64,000 nt of DNA from Adineta ricciae. Lineage: Eukaryota; Rotifera; Eurotatoria; Adinetida; Adinetidae. Below the pieces are notes generated by a model. The model was not told the DNA's origin. It saw nothing but the letters and a program-made list of their open reading frames with translations, and ran no database searches. The stretch covers positions 248,001 through 312,000 of the forward strand of contig CAJNOJ010000110.1 in NCBI GenBank assembly GCA_905250025.1, written 5' to 3'. Of the stretch, positions 13,931 to 26,578 are shown piece by piece. A program made the translations under genes and the position numbers. Numbering within the stretch: position 1 is the stretch's first letter; the number at the start of each line of letters is the position of its first letter.

Positions 13931-15848
13931 TAGTGCACAGACTAATCTATAACATGAGAAAAACCGTTGTTAACTTACGTGGGAAGCCTACGGAAAAAGA
14001 AAATGAGTCTTCATGTAGATTCCTGAATAATCATGCCGTCAGTGTAGCGTTTCCTCTTTTTTAATAAATATTTTTCTAGTCATTTTTTTTCTTTCTTCTT
14101 TTTTCCGTGCAATATCATGTTTGATGGAATGGTTTAGTAAATATACGTATGCATGCAAACGCGCCATCCTTTTACCATTGGACTATTTTTGATAGAATTC
14201 TTCTTCGTTTTTGCAAGGTTTCTTTGCCGTCTATTCTTCTTTAGGTTCTCTCTCTCTCTCTCTCTCTTCTTTCTTTTATTGCTGACATTAAATGTGATGA
14301 AAAAGAACAGAAAATACGAAGAGAACGACAAGATGAAGAGTTAGGAAGGGAAATGAAGGGTGGTTTATATCTCTCCTCCTGACAAACAGAATCGAGTATG
14401 AACGAGAAAGGGCAAAGCTCACCATTTGCATGCTTTACCGACACCCATGAGAATGCTTTATTCGAGATGAACATAACAGAAGATTGGCGGAATTAAAGCA
14501 AGATGTTATCTAATATTTTAATGACAGTCAGCACGAACTGATCATGTCATCGATTTATATAATTTCTCTTGTCTTTAAAACTGTAAAGATAAGATCGTTG
14601 AACAATCGACAAATCAGTTGTTAATATACTAAGTTACCTATTGTTGTTCGACACTTATCGAATATTGCCACGATTATATTCGGCGTATTTTCACGACAAA
14701 ATAAGATTGTTTATTAAAAATATTCATATTGTCGTGACACTGGCAAAGCTTAACATTTCATTGCATTCTTAAGTCTTATGCATGTGTATCAGTTGTTACA
14801 CAAAAAGAAAAGAATATTTAAGATTTGTTCTATGTTTTAACGTTCTATTTTTATCGAGAATACAAGACATAATATAATACTCACGTAAAGAAGAAAACAG
14901 AAGTCTTCAGTGCGTTGCCTTCTCTTGAGATAGTCAAAACATCGACTAAGCATGTTCTTCTTTCCATAGGAAAATTAACATATGCCTCATAATGATATTT
15001 TTATTCTTGCAAAGAAAACCTTCTTCTCATCCACAACTATGTCAATAAAGATAGATAAAAAGTTCATGCATTGTTAATTAATTGTGAATCAACAGAATAA
15101 ATATTGATAATCCTGTTTGTTCTACAAGCATTCGCTTGAGATAGAGTATCGATTTTTTAGATATAAATATATCTTTGAAAAAATAATTACCCGTAGATCA
15201 TGTCTACGTAGATATATAATTTAAGATCATGGAGAATTTCTATACTTAGACAATTGACTTATAGCGTCTACATGATTATGTATGTTTACATTAGGATCGG
15301 CAAATTAGAAGGCTGACAATCGAGATGAGGTAGAAACTGTGGGTTTCTTTTTCGCATGAAGATTTTTTATCTTGGAGAAATATCATAATTAATAAAATAA
15401 TGACACATGTGCAGAAAACAAGAAAATAAATGAAAAAGAGTGAAACTAATCGAGCATTCAGGTTGACATTGCCAACACGGACAATTATGTTAACTTCATG
15501 CCAAATTTTCTTGTGAGTCGCATCGATTTTTTAACAAAGTTTCTTTACAAAACAACTGAAAAGAGTAAAGACAACAATCTTAGTATTACTAACGGGATCA
15601 TTCTGTTTTCCTACGATAATCAAAAGATATTTATTTCAATGCGCGAACACGGACTGTTTAACAAGAGTAGATAAACGTATGTATATTCAGTTTATTTCAT
15701 TTCTATCTACAAAAAAAGTTTTGAAGTATTCATCAAATTTAAAAAAAAATATGCACGATTATACAGAAATAAAGCGTTTATATGATTACTACTTAGTTTT
15801 GAAGATTTCATATAAAGCAGAGAAGACGATGAAAGAATGATATTGATT
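13931..15848. other. Intergenic, AT-rich with a TC microsatellite
   Basis: Upstream region of the GPCR and downstream region of the SLC4 transporter. Apart from a TC repeat at 14247-14267 it is AT-rich sequence without recognisable exons. Confidence 0.5.
14247..14267 (+). repeat. (TC)n microsatellite
   Basis: Uninterrupted run of TC dinucleotides in the GPCR upstream region. Confidence 0.9.
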
Positions 15849-18800
15849 TCACACTGTCGGTTGACCAGTTTTCGATTTTTCTTCACGGTATCGGTCGAGC
15901 GATAAATCACGATGCATTAAATGTTCAGCTTCTTCCTAAAACACGAACAAGAGTATTTGGAAGGATGACTTCGGAATCGTAGTTTTCTTTAGTTTAATCT
16001 AGTGTTGATGTTAGTAAGTGAAAGCGAGAGGAAGGACGATCTAATAGTGAGTCGAATAACCTGTACTAAACATCAACGATAAATTCTTTGATTCAGTAGC
16101 TGTTAAATATAGTTCAGAAGGAGTAATTGATAAAATTCTCGGTCGATTCTGAAAACAACAATCAATGTTACTCGTTCAGAAGAATTATTTAGTTGCAGTG
16201 AGAGATATCGTGAGCTTTGGTTTGCAGGAGAGGGAAAAGAAGTGAGGGGGTTAAAGAAAGGAGTTTTACAATTATCTTTGCTGATGATGCGTCAGTAATA
16301 ACAATTAATGGATTAGATGTCTGATAAGACGTTCCATTCGGTTTGTAGCCATCGCTACGATGTCGTTTGAATACCTAGATGCAAGGAAACGGTTGATAAT
16401 ACATGCATTTTGTCATTTGTCTAGTTATCTGAGTTGATTTCATGCGATTTGTCTTTTGTCGATCTGAAAACACTGACCTCAGTGATATTTGATAGACTAT
16501 CTTCTACGATATCACGATTTATTCCATCAAAACTATGGAATGATGACGTATGAAAGGTATCAGGTAGTATCTGTATTATGAATTTGCGTACGAAAATGAT
16601 TTATGGTCGTCAATATGAAAGCGACTTACTGATTTCTTTTGAGCATTGACATCTTCCGAGATTTTCGGGATTCGTACATTTCGAGGTGCCGAAAATCGAC
16701 GAATTCGACCGACATTGGTACCAGGTAGAATATCATCAAGCCAATAAAGTTCTTCTTGCGTGAAAATTCTATCCATTAGTTTTCTCACGAAACATGTGGC
16801 TAATACCTAAGAAAGATTTGCTTATGTCTCACATTTTCCTACGATTTATTGAACTATACTAGTAACGGGAAACAGATAGCAACTGATTTGATGCTTTTCA
16901 CGGCAAACATGCCAGCTAATGCAACAACTTGAATCACAGTAAATAGATGAACACGTCCGATGCGTACGTGTCGTAGATATGGATGATCCGGTTGATGCTT
17001 TTGTGGCATAAAGAACAAGAGAATACGATCGAAAACCTAAGAATCCAAAAAGATTATCAATAGACACCAACAAGAATAAATCTCTGTCTGACTTGCATAT
17101 TCCGTAAAGCCGTTACACCCATGAACATGAAGACACCATAAAGAACCGGCATTGGAATGAACTAAATCAATCATCTATATTTAACGTGAGCTACTTCATA
17201 GCGGAGAACCTTTAACATATGACGTCGTTTGCATACAATCCTCAAAACTACTTCCACAACCAATTTATAGTAATACGCACTACTTGCTTCATGTCAAAAA
17301 TATCCTCTTGTTTTTCGTTCTCCTGCATGAATATATATATGAAGACGAAAAACAAAAGGACACTTCATCCGGGGACATTTTCTAAAGGTTATTCTTGACA
17401 TGAACTCATTACATAAGTAATCGCATGTTTTAAATTCAATTTAACACATACAAAGATATTTCCTCTCTGTTATTTACACATTTCCATAGGAAAAGAACAT
17501 TAGGAGGCTTCTGTGTTAGATGAATGTTCGATGAAATAACATGCTGCTTTACGCATCATTTGTGAGAATTATACTTTGAAGGAAAAGTAATTGTTGTGAT
17601 CCTGCTGTGTGATGCCGCCGAGTTCTCAGTTATACTCAAGGACAAAGTCTCATCGTACTATTTAGAACTAATCCAGGTCAAATCGAAAATTCCGCTCTCT
17701 CTATATGTAAAATGGCAACAACTTACACCTAGAATATGCGTGAAGAAAACACTTAAACCGGTAAGTATAGCCATTAGCAAGGCGCTAACACGTTGTTCAC
17801 TAGAATATGAAAAGTGAACATTCGATATTAACACTGAAGACAAGAACAACATACAGAATTCCTTCGAATTTTGGTTTTTCTCCCGGTGCGGAATTTTCAC
17901 TCATGATCTTCAATGCATTGACATGTGTCAAAGCTAACACTGTGGCGGCAACAAACCATGGTAAACCAAGTATGGATTGTATTAGAATTGTAATCGATAA
18001 AACAAATAAATCCAGATGATAGCCAAGTTTTTTCTAATTAAACAACAAAACTCTTATGATTCAAATTAATCTCAACTTGATTTACTTTTAATTTGAATTC
18101 TTTTCGATTGATTATCACCGCTGTTATTTGCTGATCCATGAAAATCAAGATCGTTGCTATCATAGCCGGAATGCTTGCTAAAGGTATCGTCCATAAAGCG
18201 TTCTTGCCAAAAAATGGAATCAACCATCCTCGATCGTGTGGCCGTGTTGGGATGATATCTGTTGGGACATGTAATTTCGGTGTATTCAGTCGTAAATACG
18301 CATCCCAAGAAGACATAAGAACAATAGCAATAAGAACAGCAAAATCACTGAGAATCGTTCGAATCTAAATGTCAAGAATGTATTGCGAAACTTCGATCAT
18401 AAAATTGCGCACTTTCGTTGGAAAGAATGTACTCTGGCGGAATTCTTGTAGTCCCATGCAGATGAAGAATGTAAACACAAATAGAAGTACAGAAAAGAAG
18501 AAGATATCAGCATGATAGACGGGCGTTGAACAACCGGAGCCAACAACAAAACCGCCTGCCTTTGTGCATACGATCTGCGAAGTTTTATTCAAGTTAGTTC
18601 CATTAAATAAATAATCGACAATATTCGTATCGTTGAGAGTTGTCTCATTGTATCCAATATCGGTGAATAAGCATGAACACGAGTAATCCAATAGTACATT
18701 AGGTCGGTAATTAACAGGATAAATTTTACGAATCTTCAAAATTTCACGAATGGCATCGTATATGAAGATCAATGCGACTAAAGATGCGAAACAATCTTCG

Positions 18801-21800
18801 GTGAACCGTGTAATGTACTTAACAAGAAAGCTAAGATTGAATGTAACGAATATCAGAAGAAATAAGAAGATCCACATGCCAATCCATAAACGAAATTCCA
18901 GATAATTAACCCGGTAGTCTCTGAAGAGAAATGTTAGAAAATAGTGCGTCAAATCAAAGTACTTACTTGCACATATGTTCAATAATTCGTTCGAGAATTA
19001 ACATGGGACCAGTAGCAGAGAGGATATTGAGAGGTTGACCAGCAAATAAACTAAATAAAATACCACTAATCGAAGCAGCAAGAATACATTCCATAGTAGC
19101 CTAGTAAAAGCAAACAAACAATGATTCATCAGTTCGTTAGAATATTCTTACCATATAATTTTCTGTTGCTGTCCCTAACATACCACCAAATGCCACTACC
19201 GAACAGAGACATACGAGGTAGAGATAAAGTGTAGCTGCTAAACATTGTAAACTAGCACAGTCAGTGAAATCGGATAGAAAAAATGGAAGTTTAGTGCGAA
19301 TATCCATTATTAGTCCATGAAATGGTCTAAACAAATCAAAAGTTACTGTGACAGAATTCATCTTCCATTTTTCTAACTGTTACCTTTTTGATGCGATTAA
19401 ATTCGGATCTGTATGAGGAGTTAAATCAATTTCTTCAACTTGTGCAACGATTTCCTCCGCCGTTTGTGCCTGTCGTTCTTCCTAGCAAAGACAAGGAAAG
19501 CTATTGGTTTCTACAGAATAATGTCCGATTTACTTTGCTCGTATATTTTGGTGGTGGTTCAATACGAATTGTTGGATCCCATTCGGATGGCGGAATGACA
19601 TAGGTGTCTTGCATGAATCTATCCATCATTTTGATAATTTCGCTGAAATCTCTTGCCACATAAGCAAATTCCCGACAAATATCGTCTGTTAAAATTGTCG
19701 CCATTGTTCGTCCTATTTGTAGTAATTGCTTTTCGCTGTCTTCAGGTCCAATAATGACAACAAGAAAACGCGTTGGAAGCTTGATTTCGAGCATGCCAGG
19801 AATATCAGTTGCTTTTTGTAAACGAACGAACACCACTGTTGGCTTACTAACAAAATCAACTGGACAAACGAGAATGGATGCACCTTCCGATTTACTATCG
19901 ATTTTCTTTTGTAATTTCACATTGTAGTCCTAAGTACAGGGAAATCATTTAGATTGTTATCAATGTCAGTAAGGAAGTTCTTGTTAATAACCGAAACCAT
20001 CATGCAATATTAGTGAAAATGTTATTTTCTTTAGTTTGACTTTACATTCATATCTCTTTCTATAGCAATTCGGTTTAGACTTTTCTGAAGATTCCTATTG
20101 AATTTTGTCCAATACTAAATTAAAATCGAGTTCGGCGTGTTTTCCCCCTTGGATCTTACTTTTGGTGATGAGGGTGATAAACTATTTGTATCTTCTTGAT
20201 CAGCTGGTGTTAAATCGGCCGAGCCTGATGGTTTTCCAGTTGAACGTGTTGCTAACACTTCAGCATCATCACCTAGAGAATTCATCAATTACTAATGAAG
20301 ATGACACAAAAAAATGAACCAAACCCGGTCGATTAAGATTATTGTTAATAACAAAACTAGGACTGGGATGAAGACCTTGCCTCGAGAGACTAACGGAACT
20401 AGCAGTTTTGGTCACAGAACGCTTTTCGTGATGATGAAAATGTGGTAAACCAAGTATCCATACAAGTTTCTGTGCATGTGCAGTAGATTGAAAATAGTTT
20501 TTTTCAATCATTGACTGAACAATAGCTTCTGAAAGATAGACAAGTCGATATCAGTACTGTCGACATGACATTGCGGGCAAAGTTACGTGAAATCGTTGGT
20601 AAATCGCTTGCTGTTGGATTAAGTAGAATAACACCCTCTTGAAGAAGATTTTTCAAATCTAATAAAGCGGATTGCATCAATGTAGCAACATGGGGTTTCG
20701 ACCATCGGCCAAGAACATTTTCTGCGATTTCTTCGAATCGCACCCATCTGGCATAGAGAATAAGAGAAAAGAACAAAATGCAATGAAATTCATCTTTACA
20801 CTCAAATATGTTACCGAGCCTTTTCTTTCCAATAGGCATAATCTGCGTCTTCCGATCGACGAAGTATATCCAACTGGCAAAATAATTGTGGAATTTCTTC
20901 GTCACATGATTGCAGAGGCTCCCGAGGTGACTATTAGAGACAAATACATAAAATCATCAACTGATGTGAGTATCAAGGAAAACCGATAGTTTTTCCACGA
21001 CTTTTTGAAATTGCAATCTTAACAACTGTTTGACAAAAAAAAACTTACCCTACCTCTGTTCTTTTTGGTAAATGAGCCTGCTGTACCATTGTGTCAGTGT
21101 CAGAGTGACGTCGATTTGCAGTGTCTATGAAAATCAAATGTAAATTTCATCGTCATTTGAAAAATCTAATCTTTCTATGTGAACAAAACAATAGCATACA
21201 AGTATCAGTCATCTCCTTGCAGTCGTCGTCGCCGATGTTCATAGTCTCCTCACAAGTGAAAAGAAACGCGTGAAATATGACATTAATATATTCATCGTTT
21301 TCTCTTCCTTTGCTGACTGCACTCTCATTTACTAAGTTTGCTATTAACTATTCCGCATATTAGAACAAAGAAGAAAAGAAGGAAGAGGAAAATCAATAAT
21401 CAGATTGATGTCAACAAGCACTGATCTCTATAAAATGGGTAAGAAATACTTGACAAATATTGTTCTAGATATGTGTATCAGTTTAATTATTACTTACTAC
21501 ACTAATCTTCTTGATCGAACAATGTCACGAAGTGGAATGAAACATTGAAAAAATAACAAGAACGTCTTAACTTAATGTCTATTACTTACATAAAAGCGTC
21601 CGCAAATGTCCTTGCCTTTATCGAAAGTTCGTCATGAAATTCAAATTATTCATTATTAACTCGACATTTTTTCTTTCGGCAAAAACCTTTTGAAGATATC
21701 TGTGTATGAAATTCTTCTTGCTGCATAATATTCGTGTCCATCATCGCTTGTTATGGGATGATTCAAACTTAATTTATTTAAGTTGTCTATTAGTGATGTC

Positions 21801-22543
21801 AACGACTCATAAGTATAATCAATCAAGCAATGTGATCTTTGAAAACGTAATTATGACATGACGCTTACATAGGTATGCATTAATCTTTCGATAGAAACTA
21901 CACCTACACGAACTGAATAATTACTCTTAGAAAAACGAAAAAATACAGTATTTTTCGATTGTTATCAACTCAGTCGATCGAAGGCTCGATTTAGGTCTTA
22001 ATATTTATTTGCGAACCTTGTATTTATGTTGTTAAACAATGAGAGACAACTTTGAAATGTACAAATTGGAGTAAATATCGTAGGCGCAAAAGTTGTGTAA
22101 ATAGGAACAGATTATCAATTATATTCGATCTTTTGCTTATTCTCACAAGGAAATGATATTGGCGTCTTTTAGAATTTGTCCTATCGGCGAATACTCTTCT
22201 AATTCAGGTTATTTACCCGTCTCAATATGATTATTTAAAAACTTGTCTTTGTAATTTAACACTGCTATTTTCATACGAAAATATACATTGTCTAATAATT
22301 TATCTTGCGACATCTGAAAAATAATTGAAATTTACTTTGCTGATATTTATCTTTGATGTATTCCCGGGCAGTAGCTATATCCAGACATTAACCACGTAGA
22401 GTGCAATCAAAACATGTCATCTATTCGTTTAGTTACTGACACTCATCAGAATACGCTATTAAGACTTATGTCGTATCATCAATATTCTTACCATGATGTA
22501 TATTTGATTTACCACTTACAGTTGTGCCACGTGAACGAGACAT
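15849..22543 (-). CDS. SLC4 family bicarbonate transporter, sodium bicarbonate cotransporter-like
   Basis: Membrane carrier moving HCO3- (probably with Na+) for pH control. About 1,120 aa in 22 exons from ATG 22543 (MSRSRGTT). Exon tops include 22543, 21248, 21124, 20930, 20747, 20528, 20272, 19929, 19481, 19326, 19100, 18920, 18364, 18033, 17799, 17161, 17036, 16806, 16570, 16374, 16148 and 15935. The cytoplasmic domain has ARWVRFEE, GRWSKPHVATL and PPSEWDPTIRIEPP. The membrane domain has RPFHGLIMDI, FGGMLGTATE, FAGQPLNILSATGP, LEFRLWIGMW, FLVKYITRFTED, FIPMPVLYGVFM and MPQKHQPDHPYLRHV. These match NBC/NDCBE members better than anion exchangers. The donor joining exons 21 and 22 does not keep phase by any GT I can find, so the last 30 or so residues (ending QPTV) are less certain. 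Ion coupling cannot be read from sequence. Confidence 0.94.
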
Positions 22544-23781
22544 GATAGTCTACTATTATTTCGATGTAAGTGGTCAATTTCTGAAATAGAGACTACATGC
22601 AAATTATTAGTGCATATTTCAAAACACCTTACTTGTCGTGTATTATTCTTTGTATTAGAGAAAAATAGATCCTACCTTGAGAGTTATAATTTTATATCCG
22701 GATATTTTTTTCTCTCTCTATTACCTGTTATCGACGATACAGGGTTATGATATAAGATTGCTCATTAATCGAACGAGCGATCATGTTATAAAAGTGAAGG
22801 ACCTATGCGCTAGTAAAGGGCAATCATTCAAGTAGAAAGGTAAAATCCGAGGATATAAAAAACTAAAGTCGTATTTTGTCTCACGCTCGATTTCTCTCGG
22901 TTTGAGCAATAAAATAGGCAATTGCAATAATCCAGCAAAAGGAACAAAAGCGACACGAGGTATCCTAGACATTTAGATACATTCGTACTGGTTATTAATC
23001 GTAAAATAATTTCATTTGGTATAATGCTTATTTCTCTTTACTTTTTATGAAACGAAAACGAATAATATGACTTTACTAACTGGCCGTTATCGCATAAGAT
23101 ATAATCAGTCGTACAAAATTTTGACATATCAAACAAGAATCTGTCGATGAAAATTACCCAATTGATAAGTGACGGTTTTTTTTTCTTCGTTCGCAATTAA
23201 TTGTGTCCAAAGTACAAATAACGAAACGTTTCTTTTTCTTCGCATCCGATTAATTCAGATGATACGTGACAAATTTTGCTTGGAAACGACTAAACTTACT
23301 CATCCGACAGTCGACTGCGGTGAGCAGACACAGGAAATATATATTGTCATTTTTTTTTGTTATATGACCTCATATTCTCAAAGCACGACTATTGCTCTAC
23401 CATACTATTTATTAATTACAAAGAAATGCATCTAAATGATGTAAGTTTATCAATATTAAAGAATTAACGGTGAATGTGGATTTCTTATCTCATGTAAATA
23501 CGTTTTCAAAGGGAAACTATCAGTATTTTTACTGTAATCAACATTCATTCTAAAAATAGCAGTCATACTGCGCCATCTTTTCTTGCATCGTTCGAACGTT
23601 TAGGATGGTACTCCAATCGATTGTGTCCATCATCGCGTCAAATATTTATTTCTTTTTATTGAGTGAAACTTTTACAAATAGTCATGAATTCAGGAAGAGC
23701 ATAAAGGCAACGTATATATATATCACGTCGATGAAAAATCAATGACAGCATAGTCACTCATTGTCTTCGTAGTTCAATAAA
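22544..23781. other. Intergenic, divergent promoter region
   Basis: AT-rich spacer between the SLC4 start (minus) and the DegT-like aminotransferase start (plus). It probably holds both promoters. A TATATATA run at about 23714-23723 lies some 60 bases before the ATG at 23782. No coding signature. Confidence 0.5.
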
Positions 23782-25449
23782 ATGAAAAATTATCTGGATA
23801 GCTATAAAAGTATCTTTCTCGATATAAATTTACGCGATTTTTGGACGATCTCTTCATTGATACGCAACGAACAACGTCTTCCATCGTATGAAGTGCTAAT
23901 TGACAACCTAACTCAGTTTTGGTTGGAGAAAAATCACTATAGCAAACATTACTATTTGCCTCTACTATGTGTGCGAACCGGTTTCGACTTATTCTTACGT
24001 GTCAATCAATTTCCTGAACAAAGTGAAATTATCATGTCTGCAATAAATATTCCATCTATGATCACATTAGTGCAATGTCATCGGCTGAAAGTTATCCCGT
24101 GCGATATTAGTCTAGATACATTAGAAATGAATCTAGATAACGTCAAACGTTTAATAACGTCGAAAACAGTTGCAATTGTGTACGCTCACATTTACGGTAG
24201 ATGTGTCGATGTCTCAAAATTAGTGGATCTAGCCTACGAAAGCAATATTTATTTTATCGAAGATTGCGCAGAGAGTTTTTCGGGATTTTGTTCGTGTTCA
24301 ACGAAAGACAACAAGTAAGATCTTCTTTTCTCCATTACAAACAAAACTATTCAAGGAAAAAAACTCAGCTTACCTCCTGCCTCGTAAGATGAGTTGTGTT
24401 GTTGATGAACTTGATCTTTTCTTCTCACACCATGCGACTCGATTGCAGAAAATTACAAATTAGTGTTCTCGTGTCACATGTATTTTGCTAATAATATGTG
24501 TAAAGATAGATTTTTACGTTTGAAGTACTCGAAGAAACACGACGTTTCACAAGAGTCATACTATGAATCAATCTATTCTAGGTCAACACTCGATATGTAC
24601 TGCCCAACAAATCTATTTGCTGATCATCATCCAACATGTTACACGGGACATCCACGTTCTCATTTGATTTTATACAGTTTTGGTGTTTTGAAATTTTGTA
24701 CATCATTAGGCGGTGGTATAGCTAAGATTTCCGATTATAATCTCTATCAGAAAATGCGAGACATATTCAATCAAGATCCAATTCAATCGATCGAACAATA
24801 TGCAACTAATGTGAAAAAATATTTTTATTTATTTTGGTTATTGAATGTTCCTTATGTAATCAAGCCATTGATGTATTTAGTGCGTTTATTTAAAATCAAT
24901 CACATGGAATTTGTTGTAAGTCGCCTTCGAGCATTTACAAAACCTCCTAAACCTGAAGAATTATTTCTCTCCTTACGTCGTCAACCGTGCCGTCCATTGC
25001 TTGCTTTTCTCGCGCACCGTTTTCAAACATACGATTATCAACATTTACAAATGCAAAAACAAAATGCCCTTTATGTTATCAATCAACTAAACAAAACACC
25101 TAATATTCAATTCATTGGCTTAGAATGTCCAATAAAGAACTTTTGGCTATTCCCAATCATTGTTTCGAAACCTGACATATTTGTTCGAATGCTTTCTGAA
25201 CATCATATTGATGCTTATCGTGGCACTACGCAATTAAATGTTATTACCAAACAATTAACTGATACAGATAATGTTCCAGTAAGTATAGATGATTGCCATA
25301 AATGTCCGAATGCTGAATATTTGATCGAGCATGTGATTTACCTACCTGTACATTGCTACGTACCAAAACAAGTGCTAGATCGCTTAATCAAAGTTGTGAA
25401 TCAGACAGCACGACAAATTGATCAATATCATTTAAGATCCAAATTATGA
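23782..25449 (+). CDS. DegT/DnrJ/EryC1/StrS-type PLP-dependent aminotransferase
   Basis: Fold-type I aminotransferase of a family that usually aminates nucleotide-linked keto-sugars or related compounds in bacteria. Two exons, 23782-24314 and 24582-25449, joined in phase 2 by a 267-nt GT-AG intron, give about 466 aa. Family signs: the FIEDCAESFSG block with the Asp that contacts the PLP ring nitrogen, and ILYSFGVLKFCTSLGGG, where the Lys is the expected PLP Schiff-base lysine. The segment between these blocks is about 30 residues longer than usual, so the exact intron borders are less sure. The substrate is unknown. The family is mainly prokaryotic, so horizontal transfer is a reasonable but untested inference; the intron argues against contamination. 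Confidence 0.85.
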
Positions 25450-26578
25450 ATCCGTTCTCTTCATCGATTTCTTTCGCTAATCTTGTTTCATTGTTGATGT
25501 TTTATGATCATTATTTTTTTATTGCCTTTCTTCCTTTTATTCTTCGCATATGATTTCAACATGGTGCTTCATAATGAGAAACAGAAAAAGAAAAAAAAAC
25601 ATACCGTCGATACTGTGATATGAGATTGTTTAATTTAATGATCTTTTATTGTATAATCTTCCGACCATTTCCTTTTGTACATATATAAAACATGTTATCG
25701 ATAAAGAGATGTTAAAGAAAAATGATACTTCTTCATCTGTATCCTATGTAATCGAACCCTTTTATTATTCAAGCATCTGACACCAAAATGCAATCATTTC
25801 TGACCCGGAAAACTTATTTTTATTCTTTCATTGAATTCTGCCACCTTCGCGTCACAAATAGCGGTTTTTATACAAAATTTCTATGCTGATTAGAGTCGCT
25901 TCACGCGGCCGGAACCATCGTGCCGGAACCCGAGGTTGCTGACGTTATGCACAAATAACAAAGAGACGAATCATCGTAAACATCAACGGCAATGTGAAAA
26001 CCTTATTATTTTCTTGAGATGCCGTCTTCACGAAAAAGGATTAGAGACGATTCGCTCTTCTGCAGGCAGTAAGCACGATCTGTGGAGGCAGTAACATTCC
26101 AACATAAGATCATGATAGAGGCAAGTTCAATAGGAAGGATGATCTTCCCTGTCAGCGCTAATACATCAGTGAGTAGGACAAATGCTTGCATAGAGACAAG
26201 TTTTACCTTCAGAAGTTAATTCGAGTGAAAATGCATTATCTCCGTACGATATGTAAATTGGAAGTGCTACCGACAATGCTCATCGGAATCTTGTTTCAAT
26301 CATTGATTGTATCGTGTTACATTAAACGGCTTAAAATTTTATCAAAATATCATATGACTAGGATGATCGAATAACAAAAATATGCTCGTAGAAAGATCAA
26401 TAAAGGCTTTGTTTGTGAACAGGAAGATTTGTGTCGATGGATTTAATTTTAAAAATGATACTAGGCTTTATTAGAAATCGGAATAGATAGTGTGGAGACT
26501 GATAGAGGCAGAATCGCTCGATAACCAACGCAACAGAGGAATAAAATGAATAACAACCGATGAGATTAAAAGTGGGCA
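25450..26578. other. Intergenic between convergent genes
   Basis: Spacer between the aminotransferase stop (25449, +) and the acetoacetyl-CoA synthetase stop (26579, -). AT-rich except for a short CG-containing patch at about 25905-25945 of unknown meaning. No exon or RNA gene recognised. Confidence 0.5.
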
